Of a DNA stretch of 47,325 nt, positions 35,344-47,040 are shown piece by piece. Position numbers and translations under genes: made by a program. Location: NCBI RefSeq assembly GCF_001590795.1, contig NZ_JXDL01000001.1, positions 983,658 through 1,030,982 of the forward strand, given 5' to 3'. The notes under the pieces are model-generated. The model did not search any database and was not told where the DNA came from. It was given only the letters and a program-made list of their open reading frames with translations. Origin of the DNA: Bradyrhizobium sp. AT1. GTDB taxonomy: Bacteria > Pseudomonadota > Alphaproteobacteria > Rhizobiales > Xanthobacteraceae. Position 1 is the first letter of the stretch. The number at the start of each line of letters is the position of its first letter.

Positions 35344-36555
35344 GTGGCCCTGATGCCGGTTTCTGACGCGCTTGCCGCGGTGCTGGCGGGTGTAGAGCCA
35401 CTGCCCGAAGAGAAGGCTTCCCTCGACGAAGCCTATCACCGCGTGCTCGCGCGCGACGTCGCGGCGCGGCGTACGCAGCCGCCGCAAGCGATGTCGGCGA
35501 TGGACGGCTATGCCGTGCGCGCGGCGGATGCGGCCACGGTCGATTCGCGGCTGACGGTCATCGGCGAGGTCGCGGCGGGCCGTCCTTTCGCAGGAACGGT
35601 CGGCGCCGGCGAAGCCGTACGGATCTTCACTGGCGGCGTCATTCCCGAAGGTGCGGACGCGGTCGTGATCCAGGAGGACACCATCGCGGACGGCAAGAGC
35701 GTCACCATCAAGGAAGCCGCGATCGCCGGGCGGCACATCCGCCCGGCGGGCGTCGATTTCCGCGAGGGCGATGTGCTCCTGCGCAAGGGAACCCGCCTGA
35801 CGGACCGCGATCTCGCGCTCGCCGCCGGAATGAATCACCCGCATCTCGCCGTCTGCCGCCGCCCGAAGGTCGCGATCCTCGCCACCGGCGACGAGCTGGT
35901 GATGCCGGGCTCAACCCCCGGGCACGGCCAGATCGTCTATTCCAACGGCTACGCCCTGCATGCGCTCGCCCGCAGCGAGGGCGCCGAAACCATCGACCTC
36001 GGTGTCGCCGCCGATACGCTCGCAGCCACCTCCGCCGGCATCCGCCGCGCCCGCGAGAGCGGTGCCGACATCCTGATCACCACCGGCGGCGCGTCGGTCG
36101 GGGACCACGATCTGGTCCAGCAGGCGCTCAGGGACGAAGGTATCTCGATGGCGTTCTGGAAGATCGCGATGCGGCCGGGCAAGCCGATGATGAACGGACG
36201 GCTGGGCGCGATGGGTGTGATCGGCCTCCCCGGCAATCCCGTGTCGTCCTACGTCTGCGCCTTCCTGTTCATGGTGCCGCTGATTCGTGCGCTGTCGGGC
36301 CGTTCGGTGATTCATCACCGCCGCGAGCGCGCTGTGCTCGGCCGCGATCTCGGCGCCAACGACCAGCGCGAAGACTATCTGCGCGCGCGTCTGGAGCTGC
36401 GCGACGACGGCACGCTCGTCGCCGTTCCCGTCAGTCATCAGGACTCCTCTCTGCTTGCGAATCTCGCTGCGGCACAGGTACTTCTCGTCCGCCCACCGTT
36501 CGCGCCGAAGGCTGAGGCCGGCAGCCCTTGCGAGGTGCTGAGGCTCCCCGTCTGA
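35344..36555 (+). CDS. moeA: Molybdopterin molybdenumtransferase MoeA
   Basis: MoeA inserts molybdate into adenylated molybdopterin. The 403-residue protein shows PPQAMSAMDGYAV, the EAVRIFTGGVIPEGADAVVIQED region of domains II-III, VAILATGDELVMPGS, ITTGGASVGDHD and AMRPGKPMMNGRLGAMGVIGLPGNPVSSYV. The start is GTG at 35344, with AGGAG 9 bases upstream; ATG 35353 is an alternative. It precedes lexA, the rhizobial order. The usual upstream neighbour moaC has been separated by 15.6 kb. Confidence 0.97.
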   Translation: MALMPVSDALAAVLAGVEPLPEEKASLDEAYHRVLARDVAARRTQPPQAMSAMDGYAVRAADAATVDSRLTVIGEVAAGRPFAGTVGAGEAVRIFTGGVIPEGADAVVIQEDTIADGKSVTIKEAAIAGRHIRPAGVDFREGDVLLRKGTRLTDRDLALAAGMNHPHLAVCRRPKVAILATGDELVMPGSTPGHGQIVYSNGYALHALARSEGAETIDLGVAADTLAATSAGIRRARESGADILITTGGASVGDHDLVQQALRDEGISMAFWKIAMRPGKPMMNGRLGAMGVIGLPGNPVSSYVCAFLFMVPLIRALSGRSVIHHRRERAVLGRDLGANDQREDYLRARLELRDDGTLVAVPVSHQDSSLLANLAAAQVLLVRPPFAPKAEAGSPCEVLRLPV

Positions 36556-36616
36556 ACTGCGCGGCCACACGTATTCCGCGAGCCTGCCTCCGTTCACGGT
36601 AAATTAAGCAGTTGCG

Positions 36617-36631
36617 GAACATGTATCGAAC
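36617..36631 (+). promoter_or_regulatory. Alphaproteobacterial LexA (SOS) box upstream of lexA
   Basis: GAAC-ATGTATC-GAAC is an exact GAAC-N7-GAAC direct repeat, equivalent to the GTTC-N7-GTTC box of alphaproteobacterial LexA. An imperfect copy (GTTC-N7-GTTT) lies at 36643-36657. It indicates autoregulation of lexA. Confidence 0.75.
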
Positions 36632-36731
36632 ATATAGTGTCCGTTCATGATTTGTTTCGAGGATGTAGCGGCTTATCGCTGAGTTCATCGTCTCGGAATC
36701 GAACGACATCAACCGGGGGACTTTGGTCGAG

Positions 36732-37433
36732 ATGTTAACGCGCAAACAATACGAGCTTCTGCGGTTCATCAGCGAACGTCTGAAGGAAAGCGGCGTGCCG
36801 CCGTCCTTCGACGAGATGAAGGATGCGCTCGATCTGCGCTCGAAGTCGGGCATTCACCGCCTGATCACCGCGCTCGAGGAGCGCGGCTTCATCCGTCGCC
36901 TGCCCAACCGCGCCCGGGCCATCGAAGTGATCAAGCTGCCGGAGCTCCAGGCTGCCGCCGGCGCCCGGCGCGGCTTCACGCCGAGCGTCATCGAAGGCAA
37001 TCTCGGCAAGGTCCGCGCCAGCTCCAGCCCGGCCGTGGATGAGGGCGAGCGTCCCGTGGCAGTGCCCGTGATGGGCCGGATCGCGGCCGGCACGCCGATC
37101 GAGGCATTGCAGACCCGCAGCCACACCATCAGCGTGCCGCCCGACATGCTCGGCTCCGGCGAGCATTACGCCCTCGAGGTGCGCGGCGATTCCATGGTCG
37201 AAGCCGGCATCCTCGACGGCGACATGGCGCTGATCCAGCGCAACGAGAGTGCCGATACCGGCGACATCGTGGTGGCGCTGATCGACGACGAGGAGGCTAC
37301 GCTCAAGCGCTTCCGCCGCCGCGGCGCCTCGATCGCACTGGAGCCCGCCAATGCCGCTTATGAGGTGCGCATCCTGCCGCCGAACCGCGTGAAGATTCAG
37401 GGCAAGCTGATCGGGCTTTACCGGAAGTACTGA
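36732..37433 (+). CDS. lexA: LexA repressor of the SOS response
   Basis: The protein has 233 residues. The N-terminal winged helix ([63 protein letters not shown]) is followed by a linker and the S24 peptidase domain. The self-cleavage site is A119-G120 in MGRIAAGTP, the nucleophile is S154 in GDSM, and the base is K192 in ATLKRF. RecA-stimulated cleavage at DNA damage releases SOS genes. The ATG at 36732 begins the conserved start; TTG 36723 is less likely. The upstream SOS box supports self-repression. Confidence 0.98.
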   Translation: MLTRKQYELLRFISERLKESGVPPSFDEMKDALDLRSKSGIHRLITALEERGFIRRLPNRARAIEVIKLPELQAAAGARRGFTPSVIEGNLGKVRASSSPAVDEGERPVAVPVMGRIAAGTPIEALQTRSHTISVPPDMLGSGEHYALEVRGDSMVEAGILDGDMALIQRNESADTGDIVVALIDDEEATLKRFRRRGASIALEPANAAYEVRILPPNRVKIQGKLIGLYRKY

Positions 37434-37839
37434 TTAGGAAGCTCTCGATACGGCCGTCTTCGGCGCCCTTGCGTGCGCCCTCGATCGGCACCGGCGATCA
37501 GAGATTGGAGCGGATAATGGTCCGCTCCGGCTGGATAGTCTTCTGGTTCTGCACAGACTATCCGGCCCCTCCTCCGCCTCACATCCTCGGCAGGCCGCAT
37601 CGCTTCGAGGGCTTGAGGGCAAGTCACGGCGCGGTGCCGCCCGTCGTTGACGCGCGTGCCAAATGCGCGCGAGCCGGCTTTGTTCCTGCTGAATTCGGGA
37701 AAGATAATGTGATCGCAGCTTGCGGATCGCAGCCGCAGATTTGCCTACAACCAAGCAGAGCGTTGCGTGCTTCCACTCCGACAGAGGCCTGCGCCTCCAA
37801 GCGAGGTGCGGGTCGCTATCTTCGCAAGAGGAGCACCCG
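37434..37839. other. Intergenic region after lexA with two tandem hairpins
   Basis: No credible gene was found in these 406 bases. Two adjacent inverted repeats are present. GGAGCGGA/TCCGCTCC spans 37507-37528. GGATAGTC/GACTATCC spans 37533-37563, extendable with GGC/GCC. There is no T-run after either, so they are not classical terminators. A structured RNA or a processed lexA 3' end is possible. Confidence 0.45.
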
Positions 37840-38274
37840 ATGTGTGACTACAGCCTGCACGCCGTCGCGACACGCCCCGCGGAAGTCGGCGAGACGATCG
37901 TCACGACAACCTTCCGCGGCACCTCGACGCGCGGCTTCGCGTCCGAAGCCGATCTCTCCGTCGCGGTCTGCCTGCTGCCGGGAACGGAGCTCGCCTTCGC
38001 CGACAACGTCCGTTACGACAACCGCTGGATCTGGACGCGCACCGTCAATTCCCGAGTCGGCAAGTTCGGCAAGATCGATCCGCACATTCCCGACCGCCAT
38101 CACGATGCGATCGAATTCCCCGACGGCAAATACGTGCTGGTGACGCAGCTGGTCGAAGGCCAGCGCGCAACCGTGCTGCAGCTGCCGGTGACGCAGCCGG
38201 TCGGCGAGCGCGAGCACAAGCCTGAGATCATTGCCGACAGCCGGCCGACGGTGACGCGCCTGCCGATCGGCTGA
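37840..38274 (+). CDS. Hypothetical protein conserved in rhizobia
   Basis: The 144-residue protein starts MCDYSLHAVATRPAEVGE, with AGAGGAG 8 bases upstream. It contains no signal peptide or membrane segment. The middle (AVCLLPGTELAF, DNRWIWTRTVNSRVGKFGKIDP) and the HHDAIEFPDGKYVLVTQLVEGQRATVLQLP stretch look like a small beta-rich fold. I recognise it as a Bradyrhizobium-type protein without known function. It is convergent with comEC, with 7 bases between the stops. Confidence 0.75.
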   Translation: MCDYSLHAVATRPAEVGETIVTTTFRGTSTRGFASEADLSVAVCLLPGTELAFADNVRYDNRWIWTRTVNSRVGKFGKIDPHIPDRHHDAIEFPDGKYVLVTQLVEGQRATVLQLPVTQPVGEREHKPEIIADSRPTVTRLPIG

Positions 38275-38281
38275 CAGAGGT

Positions 38282-40561
38282 TCAGTCCTCCGCCTGAAGG
38301 TCGGCCTCCGACGGGGTTGCATCCTTGCTGCGCGGAGCCGCGGCCCTCGGCACGAGGGCGCCTTCGAAATCTCCTTCGCCGGCGGCCGCCGGCGACCAGG
38401 GACGGTTCGTGCCCCTCGCCCTCACCGCCTGAACCGAAAAACCGTCGCCCCGCTGCGTCAGAGCCAGCGCACCCTGGCGAACCAGCCGCGGCCGATCCAC
38501 CACCATCGCCGCGCAATCAGGCGGCGCCGGCCGTGAGGTCACCACCAGCACAGCCCGGCTGCAATCATCCTCCAGCGCATCGACGCGCAAGGCCAGCGCA
38601 ACCAGCCGGCCGTCGGCAAGCGGCGTGACGCAGCCGGCCTCGTCGCACGACACCCCCTCGGCCAGCGCGCTATTGCCGGCATCGCGCGGATCGGCGTCGG
38701 CCGCCAGCCACTCCTTCAGCAGGAAATTGTCCTTGCCCGCCCTGATCAGGTGCAACCGCCCGTCCCTGCCCCGCACCGCGACACTCGCGCCGTCCCCGGC
38801 GATCAGGATATCGGGCTGCCGCACCGACAGGCCCCAGGCGATGGACGCCAGCAGCACCATGGCACCGCACCAGCGCAGAGGCGTGCGCAACAGGCCCATC
38901 ACGATGATACCGAGGCTCGCGGCGATCAGCGGTGCGATGCCGAACGCCGGGATGCGACCGACCGCGCCCGGCAATGCAGCCACCCAGCGCGAGACCGCGA
39001 CCATCCAGTCGATGCCGATCCCCATCAGCCACCAGAACACGCCGTCGAGCCCAAACGGAGCCGCGAGCAGGCCCAGCAGCCCCGCCGGCATCACCAGCGC
39101 CGAAACCACCGGCATCGCACCGAGATTGGCGAGGACGCCGTAGGGCGTGACGCGGTGGAAGTGGAAGGCGGCATAGGGCGTGGTCGCGAGGCCCGCGATC
39201 AGCGAAGCCAGGAACAGCATCGCGATCTCGCGACCGCCCCACAGCGCGACGCGCGCCGTCGCCGAATGATCGGGCGAGGCAAACAGGTTCGGCATCCCGA
39301 TCTGGACCAGTGCCACCAGCCCAAGCGTTGCCGCAAACGACATCTGAAAGCTCGGATGCACCAGCGCCTCCGGCGCAGCCGCGAGCACGATCAGCGCCGC
39401 CACGGCCAGCGTGCGGAAGGTGATGGCGCGGCGGTCGACCATCACGGCGATCAGCACCACGGCGGTCATGAAGAACGATCGCTGCGTTGCGACTTCCGCG
39501 CCCGACAGCAGCAGATAGAACGCGGCCGCCACCAGCGCGGCGGCAGCCGACCATTTCTTGATGGGAAAGCCGACTGCCAGGCCCGGGATCAGCGCCAGCA
39601 GCGCGCGCACCGCGAAGAAGACCACGCCGGCAACGACTGCCATGTGATAGCCGGAGATCGAGAGCACGTGTCCAAGCCCCGAGACGAACATCGCATCGTT
39701 CACGGGCGTGGAGATCGCGTCGCGCCGCCCGGTGAGCAGCGCTGTCGCGATCGCACGGTTGTCGCCCTCGAGCGTCGAGCGGATGCGAGTGTCGATCGTA
39801 TCGCGCAGGCCCTGCATGAAGGCGGCATAGCGCAGCCGCAGGCCGCCGGCATCGGGCGGGATTGAGGCCGTGATTGCGCCCATCACGAAGCCGGACGCGC
39901 CGATGCCCTGAAAGAACATGTCGCGCGAAAAATCGTAGCTGCCGGGGCGGACCGGCGAGAGCGGCGGCATCAGCCGCGCCTTGAGCTGCACGAAGCTGCC
40001 GACCTCGGGCGCGGTGCCCTTGCGCACGGACAGGCGGACGCGCTCCAGCTTGACGTCGCTGCGCTGCGCCTCCATGGCGGTGACGCGCAGCACGAAGCGA
40101 TCGGTGCGCTCACGAATGTCGCGCGTCTCGACGAAGCCCGACAGCGACACCGAATAGAGTGGTTTTGCGAGCACGATGTGTGCGATGCGCACGGTTTTCC
40201 AGGTCGCCACGGCAAAGCCCGCCGCGACCGCCGCGATCATGATCGCGGGCGCGAACAGCCAGCTCCGCCGCAACAGGATCGCACCGACCAGGAGCGCGAT
40301 CGCCGTCGTCGCGACAACCCACAGCACCGGCTCATGATCGGCGGCAAAATACAGCGCGATGCCGCCGCCGAAGGCGACGGGCACCCACGGCAGCAGCCGC
40401 CCCGGGCCCGCTTCGGCGCGGACCCATGCCTGCAGCGATTCGACGATCGCGGGCCAAATGCCAAAGCCCGCCGGCACAAAGCCGCCGGCTGGCGTAGCGC
40501 GGCCGACCGGCCACGTCCCGGCAACTCCCTGGGACCGTACTGGCCGGCCCGGCTCCGCCAT
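38282..40561 (-). CDS. comEC: ComEC/Rec2-family membrane protein lacking the hydrolase domain
   Basis: The protein has 759 residues. The N-terminal hydrophobic helices and an OB-like DUF4131 region (LYSVSLSGFVETRDIRERTDRFVLRV, LKARLMPPLSPVRPGSYDF) are followed by the competence domain (ATALLTGRRDAIS, VSGLGHVLSISGYHMAVVAG, PSFQMSFAATLGLVALV). The C-terminal region, about 620-759, does not show the HxHxDH motif of the metallo-beta-lactamase domain of Bacillus ComEC. It is instead soluble and Cys/Asp-rich (GVSCDEAGCVTP, LEDDCSRAVLVV). ComEC forms the inner-membrane channel for DNA uptake. Whether this form transports DNA is unknown. It is placed between lexA and gltX, as in other rhizobia. Confidence 0.9.
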   Translation of the reverse strand: MAEPGRPVRSQGVAGTWPVGRATPAGGFVPAGFGIWPAIVESLQAWVRAEAGPGRLLPWVPVAFGGGIALYFAADHEPVLWVVATTAIALLVGAILLRRSWLFAPAIMIAAVAAGFAVATWKTVRIAHIVLAKPLYSVSLSGFVETRDIRERTDRFVLRVTAMEAQRSDVKLERVRLSVRKGTAPEVGSFVQLKARLMPPLSPVRPGSYDFSRDMFFQGIGASGFVMGAITASIPPDAGGLRLRYAAFMQGLRDTIDTRIRSTLEGDNRAIATALLTGRRDAISTPVNDAMFVSGLGHVLSISGYHMAVVAGVVFFAVRALLALIPGLAVGFPIKKWSAAAALVAAAFYLLLSGAEVATQRSFFMTAVVLIAVMVDRRAITFRTLAVAALIVLAAAPEALVHPSFQMSFAATLGLVALVQIGMPNLFASPDHSATARVALWGGREIAMLFLASLIAGLATTPYAAFHFHRVTPYGVLANLGAMPVVSALVMPAGLLGLLAAPFGLDGVFWWLMGIGIDWMVAVSRWVAALPGAVGRIPAFGIAPLIAASLGIIVMGLLRTPLRWCGAMVLLASIAWGLSVRQPDILIAGDGASVAVRGRDGRLHLIRAGKDNFLLKEWLAADADPRDAGNSALAEGVSCDEAGCVTPLADGRLVALALRVDALEDDCSRAVLVVTSRPAPPDCAAMVVDRPRLVRQGALALTQRGDGFSVQAVRARGTNRPWSPAAAGEGDFEGALVPRAAAPRSKDATPSEADLQAED

Positions 40562-40656
40562 CTCCCTGCACCCTACGCTACGCGACAGGTACGGAGGCTA
40601 CCGGAACGTGCAGCGGGCCGAATAGGGTACGGATCAGGAACAGGCTCGGAGGCGCC

Positions 40657-40890
40657 CTACTTTTCCTCTTCCATCGTCACGGCGACATCCGCCTTGGCCG
40701 ACAGCCGGACCTTGTTGCCTTCGACACCGGCGACGAGGCCCTTGTCGATGAAATGATGATGGCCCTTGTGGCTGCCCTCGCCGCTGTCCTTCTTGGTCAG
40801 CTTGATGCGGTTGCCTTCGACCTTGTCGACGGTGCCGATGTGAACGCCGTCGGCGCCGATGACTTCCATATGCTCTGCGATATTCTGCAT
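40657..40890 (-). CDS. DUF2171 family protein
   Basis: The 77-residue cytosolic protein has one DUF2171 domain (MEVIGADGVHIGTVDKVEGNRIKL, HHHFIDKGLVAGVEGNKVRLS), a PRC-barrel-like small beta fold of unknown function. GGAG lies 8 bases before the ATG. The longer open frame to 41371 runs antisense through the next gene and is rejected. It is 95 bases upstream of comEC, same strand. Confidence 0.88.
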   Translation of the reverse strand: MQNIAEHMEVIGADGVHIGTVDKVEGNRIKLTKKDSGEGSHKGHHHFIDKGLVAGVEGNKVRLSAKADVAVTMEEEK

Positions 40891-40987
40891 GGGGTTGCTC
40901 CAATTGACCCTTCATAACGCGGAGAGCGCGCCTTCGTTCGAATGAAGTGATCGCTTCAGCCGCCGCGCTTGACGCAGGACGCGCTGC

Positions 40988-41701
40988 ATGCTTTGCGCAA
41001 TCAAAGATTGCGTTTGGTCCCCTCTCCAGCACACACTGCGGCCGCCATTGACGAAGCACCGTATTTATCTCTTTCTGGTCCTTTCCCTCGTCAGCGCTGG
41101 CATTGCACGTGCTGAAACGGATTTTGAACAGCGAGTGAGGCTGAGCCACGAGAAAGATCCTGGCTCCAGTCTCGTCTTCATGCATGCCCGCTTGATGGAG
41201 GAGAGTTCGCGCGCGCCGATCTGTCAGCAAATCTGGGTCGACCTGCTCTCCGACAAGGACAAGAAATTCTCCGTCAAGGTCCAGGACACGCCGACATTGT
41301 TCGGTCGCGTCCTCAGCGGTGCGACTTACGGAGGAGCCATTATGCTGCCGGCGGGCAAATATGCCGTGCAATCTGTAAGCTGCGAAGGTGCCGCGGGCAC
41401 GAAGCTCTTGGGGGAGTTCGCGCGATTTCGGGTTGGCTCGGATGAGATTGTAAATGTCGGGTCCATCTTTATCGACTTTACTCGCGGCTCATTCAAGCTT
41501 GTTGGGAAAATGACCTTTACCGGCCGTACGAGTGTGGAAGATATGGGCGAGCAGGCCAAGGCCTCCCTCGCGGAGCGCTCGCCTGTCATTTTCCCGAAGG
41601 CAACGAAGCGCAACATGATATCGAATCCGGCAATATCCGGAAATGCTTCAACCGGAGAAACCGCTAGATCAGCGGCGCCTGCGCCGAGGCGTGATGATTG
41701 A
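40988..41701 (+). CDS. Exported hypothetical protein
   Basis: The product has 237 residues. A long N-region is followed by the hydrophobic stretch IYLFLVLSLVSAGIARA and a cleavage site before ETDFEQ. AGGA precedes the ATG at 40988, but a TTG at 41048 would give a more normal signal peptide length. The mature domain (VFMHARLMEESSRAPICQQIWVDLLSDK, SGATYGGAIMLPAGKYAVQSVSCEG, FARFRVGSDEIVNVGSIFIDF) looks like a beta-sandwich, possibly a DUF2846-like lipoprotein-type fold without the lipobox. No function is assigned. Codon use looks less GC-biased than in neighbouring genes. Its 3' end overlaps the convergent gene by 38 bases. Confidence 0.65.
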   Translation: MLCAIKDCVWSPLQHTLRPPLTKHRIYLFLVLSLVSAGIARAETDFEQRVRLSHEKDPGSSLVFMHARLMEESSRAPICQQIWVDLLSDKDKKFSVKVQDTPTLFGRVLSGATYGGAIMLPAGKYAVQSVSCEGAAGTKLLGEFARFRVGSDEIVNVGSIFIDFTRGSFKLVGKMTFTGRTSVEDMGEQAKASLAERSPVIFPKATKRNMISNPAISGNASTGETARSAAPAPRRDD

Positions 41702-42050
41702 CGATCTTCCAGTCGCCGTCCTCGCGGATAATCACCCAGCTCATCTTGACGACGAGATCGTCGCGCTCGCCGGCGAGATCGAACGAGATGGTCGCAGCCA
41801 TGTTGATCAGGTCGGAGCTAACCTGCGCCGCGCTCACATCGGAGAACACAGCGCTCGGTTTGCGCCAGCGCGGCAGGCCGTTGAAATAGTCGGCGACGCC
41901 GTCCCTGCCCCGATAGAGTCTTGGGTTGGAGCCGAAGAAGAACGCATTCTTCGAATAGAGCGCGGACAGCGCGGCCGCATCGAGCGTCGCGAAGCCGGCG
42001 CACCATTTCGCGATGATGGCTGAAACGATGGCGTCGGCTTCGCTGCTCAT
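41664..42050 (-). CDS. SgcJ/EcaC-type NTF2-like (DUF4440) protein
   Basis: The 128-residue protein has one NTF2-like fold: DAIVSAIIAKWCAGFATLDAAALSALYSKNAFFFGS, then RGRDGVADYFNGLPRW and VKMSWVIIREDGDWKIVNHHAS. Such proteins are small ligand-binding or isomerase-like folds, and the SgcJ/EcaC label is only by similarity. ATG 42050 has AGGGG 10 bases upstream and follows the glnS stop by 7 bases, so it is probably co-transcribed with glnS. Confidence 0.85.
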   Translation of the reverse strand: MSSEADAIVSAIIAKWCAGFATLDAAALSALYSKNAFFFGSNPRLYRGRDGVADYFNGLPRWRKPSAVFSDVSAAQVSSDLINMAATISFDLAGERDDLVVKMSWVIIREDGDWKIVNHHASAQAPLI

Positions 42051-42057
42051 CTGCACA

Positions 42058-43734
<1,677 letters not shown>

Positions 43735-43900
43735 TGCGAAAATCCTGTCGGGAAATCAGCGGTCCTTCTGCCAAATTCGCTCGGCTGAGCCAAGAGCTTA
43801 AGCACGGGCTTAAGCGAGGTCCGGCGGTCCGCTACCGGGCTTTAGTTATGCTGCGGTCCTGTTATATACCACCGCCTCCAATGCATAGGCCCTGCCAAGA

Positions 43901-45328
43901 ATGACCTCCCCCGTCGTCACCCGCTTTGCCCCCTCGCCGACCGGCTTCCTCCATATCGGGGGCGCCCGCACGGCGCTGTTCAATTGGCTCTATGCCAAGA
44001 AGCACGGCGGCAAGATGCTGCTGCGGATCGAGGACACCGACCGGGAGCGCTCCACGGAGGCGGCGATCGGCGCCATCCTCGACGGCTTGAAATGGCTGGA
44101 GCTCGGCTGGGACGGCGAGGTCATCTACCAGTTCAGCCGCGCCGCACGCCACCGCGAGGTCGCCGAGCAGCTGCTCGCCGACGGCAAGGCCTATCGCTGT
44201 TATGCCACCGCCGAGGAGCTCGCCGCCATGCGCGAGAAGGCGCGCGCCGAGGGGCGCACCCGCCTCTATGACGGCCTATGGCGCGACCGCGATCCCGCGA
44301 CCGCCCCGAGCGACGTGAAGCCGACCATCCGCCTGCGCGCGCCGCAGACCGGCGAGACCGTGATCGAGGACCAGGTCCAGGGCCGCGTGGTCTGGCAGAA
44401 CGAGAACCTCGACGACCTCGTCCTGCTGCGCGGCGATGGCAACCCGACCTATATGCTCGCCGTGGTGGTCGACGACCACGACATGGGCGTCACCCATGTG
44501 ATCCGCGGCGACGACCATCTGATCAATGCGGCCCGCCAGAAGCAGATCTACGATGCGATGGGCTGGGCGCTGCCGAGCATGTCCCACATCCCGCTGATCC
44601 ACGGCCCTGATGGTTCGAAGCTGTCGAAGCGCCACGGCGCGCTGGGTGTCGATGCCTATCGCGCCATGGGGTACCTGCCGGCCGCGCTGCGCAACTATCT
44701 CGTCCGGCTCGGCTGGAGCCACGGCGACCAGGAGATCTTCTCGACCGAGGAGATGATCGCGGCATTCGACCTCCCCAGCGTCGGCCGCGCCGCTGCCCGC
44801 TTCGATTTCGCCAAGCTGGAAAATCTCAACGGCCACTACATCCGCCACGCCGACGATCAATCACTCGTGAAGATGTTCGAGGACGTGCTCGACCATCTCG
44901 TGCCCAGCCGCAACGAGCTTAAGGCCAAGTTAAACGACACCACCCGCGCGCAGCTTCTCAAGGCCATGCCGGCCCTGAAGGAGCGCGCCAAGACGCTGAT
45001 CGAGCTGATCGACAGCGCGTATTTCATCTTCGCCGACCGGCCGCTGGAGCTCGATCCCAAGGCGCAGGCGCTGCTGACGCCAGAGAACCGCAAGCTGATC
45101 GGCCAGCTACATTCCGCGCTGGAGAAAGTCGAGACCTGGAGCGGCGCCACCACCGAAGCCGCGCTGCGCGCTTTTGCCGAGGAAAATAGTCTCAAGCTCG
45201 GCGCGGTCGCCCAGCCGTTGCGGGCGGCGCTGACCGGACGGACGACGTCGCCTGGTATATTTGAGGTTTTGGACGTCCTGGGACGCCAGGAAAGCCTCGC
45301 CCGGCTTAAGGATCAGTCTACGACGTAA
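43901..45328 (+). CDS. gltX: Glutamyl-tRNA synthetase
   Basis: GluRS charges tRNA-Glu. The 475-residue protein has the HIGH motif in [68 protein letters not shown] and the KMSKS variant KLSKRHGA, followed by a helical anticodon-binding domain. Alphaproteobacteria often have two GltX paralogues, one non-discriminating. With GlnRS next door this copy could be Glu-specific, but the sequence alone does not tell. It is followed by gltA, as in other rhizobia. Confidence 0.97.
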   Translation: MTSPVVTRFAPSPTGFLHIGGARTALFNWLYAKKHGGKMLLRIEDTDRERSTEAAIGAILDGLKWLELGWDGEVIYQFSRAARHREVAEQLLADGKAYRCYATAEELAAMREKARAEGRTRLYDGLWRDRDPATAPSDVKPTIRLRAPQTGETVIEDQVQGRVVWQNENLDDLVLLRGDGNPTYMLAVVVDDHDMGVTHVIRGDDHLINAARQKQIYDAMGWALPSMSHIPLIHGPDGSKLSKRHGALGVDAYRAMGYLPAALRNYLVRLGWSHGDQEIFSTEEMIAAFDLPSVGRAAARFDFAKLENLNGHYIRHADDQSLVKMFEDVLDHLVPSRNELKAKLNDTTRAQLLKAMPALKERAKTLIELIDSAYFIFADRPLELDPKAQALLTPENRKLIGQLHSALEKVETWSGATTEAALRAFAEENSLKLGAVAQPLRAALTGRTTSPGIFEVLDVLGRQESLARLKDQSTT

Positions 45329-45475
45329 GTCGACCATGCGTGCGGTGATCTTGCAGCGCACACAGCAATAATATACCCATCTCCCCCGTACCTTCTGGAA
45401 CATCCGGCCTGCCCCATCATCTCGCGAAGGGGGCCTCCGGCTCCGGCCCGTTTCACATTTCATCGGGGACCTACG

Positions 45476-46780
<1,305 letters not shown>

Positions 46781-46802
46781 GTCTCAAGCCGATACGGCTA
46801 CG

Positions 46803-46833
46803 AAACGGCGCCATCGCAGGATGGCGCCGTTTT
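46803..46833 (+). terminator. Rho-independent terminator of gltA
   Basis: A perfect 13-bp stem, AAACGGCGCCATC (46803-46815) and GATGGCGCCGTTT (46820-46832), closes on a GCAG loop and is followed by T-rich TTTCGTTTGT, 22 bases after the stop. Confidence 0.9.
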
Positions 46834-46846
46834 CGTTTGTGCGCTT

Positions 46847-46929
46847 GTAGGTGAGCAAAGCGCAGCGTGCCCACCACCTGTCCTCGACAGGCACGAAGTC
46901 GTGGGCACGCTTGGCTTTGCCCACTCTAC
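46847..46929. repeat. Intergenic palindromic repeat (GTGGGCA-type)
   Basis: The left arm (46847-46874), with GTGAGCAAAGC and AGCGTGCCCAC, pairs with the right arm (46901-46929), GTGGGCACGCT and GCTTTGCCCAC, with few mismatches. The inner 26 bases include a small CTGTC/GACAG hairpin. I recall similar GTGGGCAAAG...GTGCCCAC elements as dispersed repeats in Bradyrhizobium. Confidence 0.75.
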
Positions 46930-47017
46930 GAGACCGACCGCACCTCTTGCTGCCGCGCACAACAACAAGTCCACGCATCGTCCCGCCGAACGCTTGACAG
47001 TCGCAACGCTCCGCGCG

Positions 47018-47040
47018 CATTCTTACACTAAGTAAGAATG
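47018..47040 (+). promoter_or_regulatory. Perfect operator-like palindrome at the ROK gene start
   Basis: CATTCTTAC (47018-47026) and GTAAGAATG (47032-47040) form a 9-bp perfect inverted repeat around ACTAA, ending in the first possible ATG. TTGACA at 46994-46999 could be the -35 box, so the palindrome would cover the -10 and start site. This fits autorepression by the encoded ROK protein. Confidence 0.6.

Noticed and set aside
36562..36731. A gene between moeA and lexA
   Set aside because: Only promoter and SOS-box sequence is seen; open frames there are short and antisense.
37507..37563. tRNA-like structure
   Set aside because: The two hairpins do not form a cloverleaf and lack the T-loop GTTCRA and an acceptor stem.
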